Source of the DNA: Candidatus Bathyarchaeota archaeon
GTDB taxonomy: Archaea; Thermoproteota; Bathyarchaeia; Bathyarchaeales; DTEX01
NCBI GenBank assembly: GCA_003601695.1
Contig: PIYH01000076.1
Coordinates: 1 to 6,636 of the forward strand
DNA length: 6,636 bases
Direction of reading: 5' to 3'
Positions 1-5,708 of the stretch are shown piece after piece; position 1 is the first letter of the stretch, and the number at the start of each line of letters is the position of its first letter. Made by a program: the position numbers and the translations under genes. A model generated the notes under the pieces. The model worked only from the letters and a program-made list of their open reading frames with translations, had not been told where the DNA came from and did no database searches.

Positions 1-777
1 TTCCCCATATATCTCAGGTAGTTGGAGCCTGCCGCTTAATGAATAGTATAGATAAGTGAAAGCGGCTGGCTGTAAAGGTTTCACGATTGAGACCATTATA
101 AATATAATTGCTAGCCTGAGATACATCTCACCTATCATTAAGCGGGCGCAGATGTTTTCTCCTAAAAAACCCGCCGCTGACATCAATATTAGAAGGAATA
201 ATAGAATTAGCGAAGCTTGCCATGGCTTCTTAAGTACTATATTCTTGCTTTTCCTAAGGCTTTCACAAACTCCTGACCCTTCAATTATCATCGCTTGTAT
301 TGCGAGGCTGAATATTACTGCTATAATTATACCTGGAAAAATAAGAAGAATGAATCCCAGAAGGATTAAAATTCCGCTTATAAGTCCTAATAGCATAAGC
401 CTAGGGATGCTCGGAGATGTAGCCCTAAGGCTGTCTAGAAAGCTTATATGTCTTCCCTCAATTCTCTCAGAAAAGTATTTTGTAGCCAGACCATTTGGAA
501 TAGCATCTATAACCCAGCTCGCTAGTGCGAAGAGTATGATCAATGGAATGACAAAGGTTAAGTATTGAATGAAATTTACGAGGAAATTCTCAGTAAAGCC
601 CGGCTGGATCTCGAATGATGGAATCATATCTAAGGCAACTTTCCATAGGAGGCTCTCTACAATGCTAGTTAATAAGAACGGAGGAAATACGGCGTCATAG
701 TTATTGAAACAAAGTCTCAGAGATTCTAGAATAATCTTCCTCACGGAAATAGTTGAGTACTGAGTGAAATCGTTCAT
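1..777 (-). CDS. Multi-pass membrane protein of unknown function, 3' end beyond window
   Basis: Read on the minus strand from ATG at 777, 259 codons run to the left edge without a stop, so the C-terminus is missing. The product starts MNDFTQYSTISVRKIILESL and is strongly hydrophobic, with likely membrane segments near residues 66-90, 126-163 (two spans around an FPG turn at 147-149), 187-206 and 218-236, and a weaker one near 31-50. The segment after FPG, an aliphatic helix followed by IIEGSGVCESLRKSKNIV, resembles the repeated core of archaeal YciC/GPDPase-membrane-domain-like proteins, where a Pro-Gly helix break precedes an 'EG...A/S-L-R-x-S' turn. These are uncharacterised or envelope-associated; no reaction can be assigned. 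No signal peptide, cysteine cluster or catalytic motif is visible. It is transcribed divergently from fen, with a TATA-like box about 36 bases upstream of the ATG. A 170-codon opposite-strand frame over it is judged a shadow. The coding call is fairly sure, the family only tentative. Confidence 0.8.
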   Translation of the reverse strand, partial: MNDFTQYSTISVRKIILESLRLCFNNYDAVFPPFLLTSIVESLLWKVALDMIPSFEIQPGFTENFLVNFIQYLTFVIPLIILFALASWVIDAIPNGLATKYFSERIEGRHISFLDSLRATSPSIPRLMLLGLISGILILLGFILLIFPGIIIAVIFSLAIQAMIIEGSGVCESLRKSKNIVLKKPWQASLILLFLLILMSAAGFLGENICARLMIGEMYLRLAIIFIMVSIVKPLQPAAFTYLYYSLSGRLQLPEIYGE

Positions 778-809
778 TCCATCGTCAACTCTAATTCTTC
801 TAGAAGACC

Positions 810-817
810 TATAAATA
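810..817 (-). promoter_or_regulatory. TATA-like promoter element of the membrane protein gene
   Basis: On the minus strand this reads TATTTATA. An archaeal start about 26 bases from the box centre falls near 788, giving a leader of roughly 11 bases before the ATG at 777. That is normal for archaeal first genes. The same bases read TATAAATA on the plus strand and could also serve fen, but they lie rather far from its start. Confidence 0.45.
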
Positions 818-835
818 CTGAATGAGAACTTTTTG

Positions 836-848
836 AAAAAGTTTATAG
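836..848 (+). promoter_or_regulatory. Likely BRE/TATA promoter element of fen
   Basis: An A-rich, BRE-like run (GAAAAAG) is followed directly by TTTATAG at 842-848. Transcription starting about 26 bases downstream would begin near 871, leaving a leader of roughly 34 bases that includes the ribosome-binding site at 891-899. This start would lie downstream of the ATG at 833, which argues against using that ATG for FEN-1. Confidence 0.45.
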
Positions 849-890
849 AATGTGACACCTTACACCTTCTTAGAAGATTTTCAAAAGCGA

Positions 891-899
891 GAGCTGATC
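891..899 (+). promoter_or_regulatory. Ribosome-binding site that fixes the fen start at 905
   Basis: GAGCTGATC matches eight of nine bases of GAGGTGATC, the complement of the archaeal 16S rRNA tail, and sits five bases before the ATG at 905. No comparable site precedes the in-frame ATG at 833. This supports the shorter protein beginning MGVNLGE. Confidence 0.65.
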
Positions 900-904
900 T
901 GGTT

Positions 905-1939
905 ATGGGCGTTAACCTAGGGGAAATAGTTCCTAAAAGAAGAATCGACTTGAAGAGCCTCGGTGGAAAAGTTGTAGCAATAGACGCGTATAACGCACTT
1001 TATCAGTTTCTCTCAATAATAAGGCAACCTGATGGCACCCCATTGAAAGATAGAAGCGGAAGAATAACTAGTCATCTCAGCGGCCTATTTTATAGAACAT
1101 GCAACCTTTTAGAACTCGGGATAAAGCCTATCTATATTTTTGATGGCGCCCCACCTGCTATGAAGGAAGCCGAGATCAAAAGAAGATTGAAGCTCAAAGA
1201 GGAAGCTCAGATCAAATACGAAAAGGCTTTAAGAAAAGGAAAAATTGAAGAAGCTAGAATGTATGCTCAAATGACGTCCCGCCTGAAAGATTACATGGCT
1301 GAAGATTCAAAGACACTGTTGACTAGAATGGGTGTGCCCTGGATTCAAGCTCCCTCGGAAGGAGAGGCTCAGGCAGCTTACCTAGCTAAGAAAAACGATG
1401 CAGATTACTGCGCTAGTCAAGATTTTGACAGTCTACTCTTCGGCGCCCCTTATCTTCTTAGAAACTTAACAATCTCCGGAAGAAGAAAACTTCCCCGAAA
1501 GAACGTATATATCGAGGTTGTTCCGGAAATCGTTGAGATGTCTAGGGTTCTAGAGGATCTCGGCATCACACGTGGACAGCTCATAGACATAGGAATTCTT
1601 GTGGGAACAGATTTTAACCCCGAAGGAGTAAAGGGCATAGGTCCTAAAACAGCGCTAAAACTGATCAAGAAATATGGAAATCTCGAAGAAGCTTTAAAGC
1701 ATATAAAAAACGCTGAGTTTCCAGTGAATCCTAAAGAGATCAAAGAGTTCTTCTTGCATCCTAAAGTTACGGATGATTACACGATTACTTGGAAAGATCC
1801 AGATGTCGATGGAATAGTGGATTTCCTCTGTGGGGAAAAAGACTTTACCGAGAGCAGGGTTCGGAAGGCCTTACAGAGGGCAATTGATGGCATGAAGAGA
1901 ACTAAAGCCAAGACTACGCTGGACTCGTGGTTCAGGTAA
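905..1939 (+). CDS. fen: Flap endonuclease 1 (FEN-1)
   Basis: This structure-specific 5' nuclease removes 5' flaps during Okazaki-fragment maturation and long-patch base excision repair, acting with PCNA. The start at 905 gives 344 residues, the usual archaeal length, and begins MGVNLGEIVPKR, the family's conserved N-terminus. The in-frame ATG at 833 would add 24 unrelated residues ahead of Gly2, which lies at the active site in known FEN structures. The N-nuclease domain carries D27 (VAIDAYNALY) and D80 (YIFDG), with the arch and basic helices near 85-135. The I-domain carries E152 and E154 (SEGEA), D173 and D175 (QDFDS) and D236 (VGTDF), so the two-metal acidic set is complete. The helix-hairpin-helix DNA clamp is GVKGIGPKTALKLI (241-254). 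The C-terminus KTTLDSWFR is a PCNA-interacting (PIP) box in which the usual first Gln is Lys336. The gene is followed after 77 bases by pheS on the same strand, so read-through is possible but not shown. Confidence 0.98.
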   Translation: MGVNLGEIVPKRRIDLKSLGGKVVAIDAYNALYQFLSIIRQPDGTPLKDRSGRITSHLSGLFYRTCNLLELGIKPIYIFDGAPPAMKEAEIKRRLKLKEEAQIKYEKALRKGKIEEARMYAQMTSRLKDYMAEDSKTLLTRMGVPWIQAPSEGEAQAAYLAKKNDADYCASQDFDSLLFGAPYLLRNLTISGRRKLPRKNVYIEVVPEIVEMSRVLEDLGITRGQLIDIGILVGTDFNPEGVKGIGPKTALKLIKKYGNLEEALKHIKNAEFPVNPKEIKEFFLHPKVTDDYTITWKDPDVDGIVDFLCGEKDFTESRVRKALQRAIDGMKRTKAKTTLDSWFR

Positions 1940-1988
1940 GCACGATTTTAATAACACTTATAATATCATGCTTGATTAATAGGTAGAG

Positions 1989-1995
1989 TTTTAAA
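1989..1995 (+). promoter_or_regulatory. TATA-like element of the pheST operon
   Basis: TTTTAAA has its centre 25 bases before the ATG at 2017 and 28 before the adjacent ATG at 2020, the spacing expected for a leaderless archaeal transcript. No good Shine-Dalgarno match precedes pheS, which agrees with a leaderless start. A second candidate, TTATAATAT at 1958-1966, would give a leader of about 29 bases. The choice between them is open. Confidence 0.4.
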
Positions 1996-2016
1996 CATTG
2001 ACGATGCGGGGCTAAA

Positions 2017-3537
2017 ATGATGAGTGAAACTGATCTCCGCGAAAACGAGGTTAAGATCCTCTCAGCATTGAAGGATGCAAATGGATCTCTTGATGCTTCT
2101 GAAATAGTAAGTAAAGAAAATCTCTCGCATGCAGCCGTTATGCGAGCCGCTCTATCTCTTGAATCAAAGAATTTAATAAGAATAATCGAGTGGAAGGTCC
2201 GTAGAGTCTTCCTCACAGAGGAGGGAAGATTATATGCGGAGATAGGATTACCGGAGAGAAGACTCGCTCAAGCCTTAGTTAAGATGGGCGGCGAAGCATA
2301 TATCGATGACGTCTTAAATGTCGCATCTATCAAGAATTCCGCATCAGCTATAGCCTTAGGATGGCTGAACAGAAAAGGGTGGGGACAGATAGAGAAGAAG
2401 ACTCACAAAGTAAAGCTATTAAAGAAGCTTGAAGAGGGGGCGGATGAACGTCTCTTAAGGCTTCTAAAGAAGAAGGATACGTTAAGCATTGAAGATCTAG
2501 GAGATGAAATGAAGAAAGCCGCCAATATACTTAGAAAGAGAAGACTTGTTGAGATACAGGAAAAGACGAGGAGGAGGCTAGAATTAACAAGTAAAGGATG
2601 GAGGCTTGTCGAGAAAGGAGTGAAAGTGACTAGGGAAGTCAGCCAGATAACACCTGAACTCATCATCACTGGTAAATGGAGAGAGGTGAAGCTGCGAAGA
2701 TATAACATTAAAGCATCTGTTGCGCCCATATGGCCTGGGAAGAAACATCCATACATGAGGTTTCTGGATGATCTTAAGCAGAAACTTGTTGCTTTGGGAT
2801 TCAAGGAGATGACCAGCCCCATAGTTGAGATTAGCTTCTTTAATTGTGATGGGTTGTATATGCCTCAAGATCATCCGGCTCGGGAAGTTCATGACATGTA
2901 CTTCATAAAGGAGCCGAAATATGGAGATCTAAGTTGCTATAAGCGATATTTAGAGAACGTACGGAGAACGCATGAGAATGGATGGGAAACGGGCTCCAAA
3001 GGTTGGAGGTATTCCTTCTCGTCTTTGGAGGCTGCAAGACTCATGTTAAGAAGCCAGACAACCGCTGCAAGCGCTAGGATGCTCATAAATGAAGACCTAG
3101 AGATTCCAGGAAAATATTTCGCAATTGCTAGATGCTTCCGTCCCGATGTTATAGATAAGACTCACCTTACAGAGTTCAATCAGGTTGAAGGAATAATTCT
3201 AGGAGAAGATCTTGGACTCAAAGATCTTCTGGGAGTCCTTAAGAAATTTGCGATTGAAGTAGCTGGAGCAGACAAGGTAAAGTATCGCCCTGACTATTTC
3301 CCGTTCACAGAGCCGAGCGTTGAGCTTGTAGCCTACAAAAAAGGGTATGGATGGATGGAGTTTGGGGGATCCGGCATATTCCGCCCCGAAGTTACGTTGC
3401 CTTTAGGGATTAAAGTTCCAGTTCTGGCGTGGGGTCTCGGGGTAGATAGGCTGTTCATGATGAAGATGGGCATTGATGATATTCGCTACCTTTTCACTCA
3501 TGATCTAGAATGGATTAGGCGCGCTGAGGTGGTTTAA
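2017..3537 (+). CDS. pheS: Phenylalanyl-tRNA synthetase alpha subunit
   Basis: This is the catalytic subunit of the cytosolic (alpha-beta)2 class II synthetase that activates phenylalanine with ATP and charges tRNA-Phe. Its 506 residues match the archaeal/eukaryotic form. Residues 1 to about 205 are charged helical, winged-helix-like segments thought to contact tRNA. The class II core follows: a motif 1 region at about 245-272 (HPYMRFLDDL...TSPIVE), DHPAREVHDMYF (285-296), RSQTTAASARML (345-356), motif 2 from GKYFAIARCFRPD (365-377) to EFNQVEG (386-392), the phenylalanine-pocket segment YFPFTEPSVE (427-436), and motif 3 with FGGSGIFRPEV (449-459) and GLGVDRL (473-479). All the core motifs appear intact. 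Translation could begin at either of two adjacent ATGs (2017 or 2020). The stop TAA shares its last A with the pheT ATG, so the two subunits are translationally coupled, as suits an obligate heterotetramer. No leader peptide or T-box-like element is visible upstream. Confidence 0.97.
   Translation: MMSETDLRENEVKILSALKDANGSLDASEIVSKENLSHAAVMRAALSLESKNLIRIIEWKVRRVFLTEEGRLYAEIGLPERRLAQALVKMGGEAYIDDVLNVASIKNSASAIALGWLNRKGWGQIEKKTHKVKLLKKLEEGADERLLRLLKKKDTLSIEDLGDEMKKAANILRKRRLVEIQEKTRRRLELTSKGWRLVEKGVKVTREVSQITPELIITGKWREVKLRRYNIKASVAPIWPGKKHPYMRFLDDLKQKLVALGFKEMTSPIVEISFFNCDGLYMPQDHPAREVHDMYFIKEPKYGDLSCYKRYLENVRRTHENGWETGSKGWRYSFSSLEAARLMLRSQTTAASARMLINEDLEIPGKYFAIARCFRPDVIDKTHLTEFNQVEGIILGEDLGLKDLLGVLKKFAIEVAGADKVKYRPDYFPFTEPSVELVAYKKGYGWMEFGGSGIFRPEVTLPLGIKVPVLAWGLGVDRLFMMKMGIDDIRYLFTHDLEWIRRAEVV
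3526..3531 (+). promoter_or_regulatory. Ribosome-binding site of pheT inside the pheS end
   Basis: GAGGTG is a perfect match to the archaeal Shine-Dalgarno core, five bases before the pheT ATG at 3537. It lies within the last codons of pheS. With the TAATG overlap it points to reinitiation and balanced production of the two subunits. Confidence 0.7.
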
Positions 3538-5231
3538 TGCCAACCATTGAAGTGAATCGTGAAGACTTAGAATCATTACTTGGCACGAGCCTACCGGATG
3601 ACATTGAAGAGCTGAATGATCTCCTAGCTTATGTCAAGGGAGAGGTGAGGAGCATCGATCAAAAGGAGACCCGCATAGAGCTGAAAGATAGTAATAGGGC
3701 AGATATATGGAGCGTGGAAGGGCTGGCGAGGGCTCTCAGAGGATTCTTAGGTTTAGAGAAGGGGCTTAAAGAATACGTATCTGTAGGGAAATCTGGAGTC
3801 GAGGTCTATGTAGACCCGCATCTCAGAAATGTGCGTCCCTATATAGGATGCGCCGTAGTTAAGAATGTTAAGTTAACCGACGCCGCGATTCGTCAAATAA
3901 TGCGTTTTCAGGATAAAATGGATCAGACTTATGGGAGGAATAGGCGTCGAACATCTATAGGTCTCTACGAGTTCGACCTAGTTAAGCCTCCACTCCGCTT
4001 TACTTTAGCGGAACCTGATAAAGTAAGCTTCATTCCCTTAGACTTCAATGAAGAATTAACTTTAAGAGAGATTCTTGAAAAGCATCCTAAGGGAATAGAA
4101 TACGGATATATTATTCGCCAATTTCCTAAATGGCCAATATTTATAGATTCAGCTGATAAAGTTCTCTCTTTCCCGCCCATTATAAACTCTAATGACCTCG
4201 GAAGAATAACAGAGAGAACTAGAAATGTACTGATCGAAGTGACCGGGACATCTTATCAAACAGTAATGGATACGGTGACGAATGTAACCGTGTCCCTCGC
4301 AGACAGAGGGGGAACCATCCATTCGGCGGAGATTCATTATCCATATTCCGGAATGAATGATGACGTAACGCCGAAGCTTGATACTGAAATGATGGTTCTG
4401 GAAGTTCCATATATCCAAAGATTTATCGGGCTTAAACTAGACGTTTCCGAAATAGTTTCTCTTCTCGAGAAAGCCCGATATGGAGTTGCAGGATCATCAA
4501 ATAAAAGGATAACAGTTCAGATTCCATGTTACCGCGTAGATGTGCTTCATCCCATCGATATAGTTGAAGACATAGCAATATCATATGATTACAACAGGAT
4601 TCCAGATGAGTGGCCGCAGCTTACAACAATTGGTAGGCTCTCCGATGAGACAATATTCAGAGACCATCTCCGGGAAATCATGGTCGGGTTAGGGTTCCAA
4701 GAAGTTTTAACATATATAATGTCTAATCCTGAAACACTCTTCACAAAGATGAACCTTAAGCTTTCAAGAGTTGTCGAGTTAGCGAATCCAAAGATTGCCT
4801 CCATGACTTGTCTGAGAAACTGGTTACTTCCAAGCCTCATGGAGCTCCTAAGTTACAATACGCATGTAACTTATCCCCAAAGAGTGTTCGAGATTGGATA
4901 CTGCGTTGTGCATGACGAAACATATGAGAATAAGACAAAGGATATTGAAAAACTCGCATGTGTAAACATACATTCAAATGCAAACTTTACAGAGGTAAAA
5001 GCTCAGCTAGACGCTCTACTTCTAAACCTAGGAATAAAATATTATCTTGAAGAGACTAATCATGGCAGCTTTATAGATGGCAGAGTAGGTAAAATAATCG
5101 CTGAAGAAAACGATCTAGGAATAATTGGAGAAATTCATCCGCAGGTCCTACAAAACTGGGAATTAGAAAATCCAGCGTCAGCATTCGAAATATCTGTGGA
5201 TATCCTCAGAAAGATCAAATCTAAGCACTAA
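3537..5231 (+). CDS. pheT: Phenylalanyl-tRNA synthetase beta subunit
   Basis: This is the partner of PheS. It binds tRNA-Phe and carries the editing domain that hydrolyses mischarged Tyr-tRNA-Phe. At 564 residues it is the compact archaeal/eukaryotic type: it begins directly with a B1-like domain (about 1-90) and has neither the bacterial OB-fold tRNA-binding insert nor the C-terminal anticodon-binding domain. The B3/B4 editing domain spans roughly 100-270, with IGLYEFDLVKPP (141-152) and the conserved VLSFPPIINSND (209-220). The B5 domain (about 285-355) ends in PCYRVDVLHPIDIVEDIAIS (330-349) and YDYNRIP. The rest (about 365-560) is the inactive class II-like B6/B7 core, containing GLGFQEVLTYIMSN (384-397) and FEIGYCV (451-457). 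The start is fixed by the overlap with pheS and its Shine-Dalgarno site. No frameshift or missing block is seen. Only short T runs follow the stop, so no convincing terminator can be named. Confidence 0.97.
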   Translation: MPTIEVNREDLESLLGTSLPDDIEELNDLLAYVKGEVRSIDQKETRIELKDSNRADIWSVEGLARALRGFLGLEKGLKEYVSVGKSGVEVYVDPHLRNVRPYIGCAVVKNVKLTDAAIRQIMRFQDKMDQTYGRNRRRTSIGLYEFDLVKPPLRFTLAEPDKVSFIPLDFNEELTLREILEKHPKGIEYGYIIRQFPKWPIFIDSADKVLSFPPIINSNDLGRITERTRNVLIEVTGTSYQTVMDTVTNVTVSLADRGGTIHSAEIHYPYSGMNDDVTPKLDTEMMVLEVPYIQRFIGLKLDVSEIVSLLEKARYGVAGSSNKRITVQIPCYRVDVLHPIDIVEDIAISYDYNRIPDEWPQLTTIGRLSDETIFRDHLREIMVGLGFQEVLTYIMSNPETLFTKMNLKLSRVVELANPKIASMTCLRNWLLPSLMELLSYNTHVTYPQRVFEIGYCVVHDETYENKTKDIEKLACVNIHSNANFTEVKAQLDALLLNLGIKYYLEETNHGSFIDGRVGKIIAEENDLGIIGEIHPQVLQNWELENPASAFEISVDILRKIKSKH

Positions 5232-5260
5232 TCAATAAAGGTTAATGCTTTTCGAAGAGG

Positions 5261-5270
5261 AAATATTTAA
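5261..5270 (+). promoter_or_regulatory. TATA-like element upstream of the GC-rich RNA candidate
   Basis: AAATATTTAA, preceded by the purine-rich GAAGAGG, would place a transcript start near 5293, about 20 bases before the GC-rich structured block. A second weak candidate, CATATACATTTAT near 5279-5291, would start nearer the block. This is position-based inference only. Confidence 0.35.
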
Positions 5271-5292
5271 GTTCAAGCATATACATTTATCT

Positions 5293-5546
5293 CAAGCGAT
5301 TAAATGAACATGAAATCCCGCTGACCCTAGGAAGGGACCCGCTTAGACGGACCCAACCGAGATGGATAATCCTTCATCTCTCGATGAAGAAGGGCTTACC
5401 CAGAAGCGGGACAAGGCGGGCGTGGGCAGAAACTCCGCGCGTTGAGAGAGCTCAGCTGAGAAGAGCGAGCCCGCTCTGCTGTGAGGCTGGGTGTTAGTCA
5501 CGCGGAACACAAAAGCCCACGATAAAACCTTAAGAAACATTCATCG
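5293..5546 (+). ncRNA. Candidate structured non-coding RNA, family not recognised (ends approximate)
   Basis: This stretch between pheT and the sulfatase gene has no credible reading frame but turns sharply GC-rich: 65% over 5401-5460 against 28% over 5521-5580. It contains long perfect complements. Helix A pairs 5316-5322 with 5405-5411 (TCCCGCT/AGCGGGA, 7 bp). Inside A, a hairpin pairs 5359-5366 with 5373-5380 (8 bp including one G-U). Helix B pairs 5421-5427 with 5515-5521 (CGTGGGC/GCCCACG, 7 bp). B encloses an A-rich internal loop, helix C (5434-5439 with 5501-5506, 6 bp) and an apical hairpin (5462-5467 with 5472-5477, loop AGCC). The result is two domains in tandem. GC-rich islands in AT-biased thermophile genomes are typically stable RNAs, and a TATA-like box lies at the right distance upstream. 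I could not match it to tRNA, 5S, SRP RNA, RNase P RNA or a C/D guide. Strand is inferred from the promoter; ends are estimates, the left from the TATA box and the right before a pyrimidine-rich tract at 5549-5560. Confidence 0.5.
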
Positions 5547-5557
5547 TATTCCTCTCA

Positions 5558-5671
5558 TTTAAAACATTCTTGATATGAAGTATAGGAAATGAAGAAGATT
5601 GTCAAATCCTTCTTGATTTAGAAGAAGATCAGCCGAAATATTCTTTAATAGGAAATGTATAAAACATTGTT
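5558..5671 (+). repeat. Duplicated promoter-like segments upstream of the sulfatase gene
   Basis: Two 14-base segments exactly 100 bases apart, 5558-5571 (TTTAAAACATTCTT) and 5658-5671 (TATAAAACATTGTT), agree at 12 positions. A second pair, ATAGGAAATG, occurs exactly at 5582-5591 and 5648-5657; its right copy abuts the downstream TATA box. GAAGAAGAT also occurs twice (5591-5599 and 5621-5629), and CTTCTT at 5609-5614 can pair with AAGAAG at 5622-5627. No protein gene is seen here. A duplicated promoter is possible, but AT-rich chance similarity is not excluded. Confidence 0.35.
5651..5664 (+). promoter_or_regulatory. BRE/TATA promoter element of the sulfatase-like gene
   Basis: GGAAATG followed by TATAAAA (5658-5664) resembles an archaeal BRE plus TATA box. 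A start about 26 bases from the box centre falls near 5687, giving a leader of roughly 22 bases that still contains the Shine-Dalgarno site at 5695-5701. Confidence 0.55.
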
Positions 5672-5694
5672 CTTACTTGAAGATTATTATGTCT

Positions 5695-5701
5695 GAGGGA
5701 T
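5695..5701 (+). promoter_or_regulatory. Ribosome-binding site of the sulfatase-like gene
   Basis: GAGGGAT is close to the archaeal consensus GAGGTGAT and lies seven bases before the ATG at 5709. An in-frame TAA at 5703-5705 rules out any longer version of the protein. Confidence 0.5.
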
Positions 5702-5708
5702 ATAAGTA

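Noticed and set aside
56..568. 170-codon plus-strand open frame
   Set aside because: It lies opposite the minus-strand membrane gene, whose 259 uninterrupted codons have coherent transmembrane structure, a motif resembling a known membrane family and a divergent promoter. The plus frame has a low-complexity Ile/Arg/Ser-rich product with no recognisable motif.
1450..2892. Minus-strand open frames across fen and pheS
   Set aside because: They are shadows of strongly conserved plus-strand genes, with no family features of their own.
5321..5345. SRP RNA helix 8-like sequence (CTGACCCTAGGAAGGGACC)
   Set aside because: Only the GGAAGG part agrees; the opposing AGCAGCC-type strand and the conserved GTAA-type 5' loops of archaeal SRP RNA are absent.
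5316..5411. RNase P RNA-like pieces (GGAAGGGACCC and AGAAGGGCTTACC inside a 7-bp closing helix)
   Set aside because: They recall the CR-I and CR-V segments that form helix P4, but the pairing would need a three-base bulge instead of the single universal one. Only about 50 bases separate them, and P2 and the specificity domain have no counterpart. A covariance-model search would settle it.
5316..5412. tRNA-like cloverleaf (7-bp acceptor-like helix followed by GA)
   Set aside because: There is no T-arm with a GTTCGAATC-like loop, no proper anticodon arm, no A/B box match, and the length is wrong.
5383..5459. C/D-box guide RNA (GATGAAG and CTGA motifs)
   Set aside because: The C-like motif deviates from RTGATGA, the D-like motifs are at wrong spacing, and no C'/D' pair is present; the block is far larger than archaeal C/D RNAs.
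5343..5540. 65-codon minus-strand frame over the RNA candidate
   Set aside because: Its product looks like translated structured RNA, rich in Ser and Arg with no domain. Its ATG lies inside the RNA block's 3' flank without a convincing promoter or ribosome-binding site.
5575..5621. Leaderless 10-codon micro-ORF (ATG at 5589, MKKIVKSFLI) behind the upstream TATA-like copy
   Set aside because: The TATA spacing fits a leaderless start, but ten codons in AT-rich DNA are expected by chance and there is no supporting signal.
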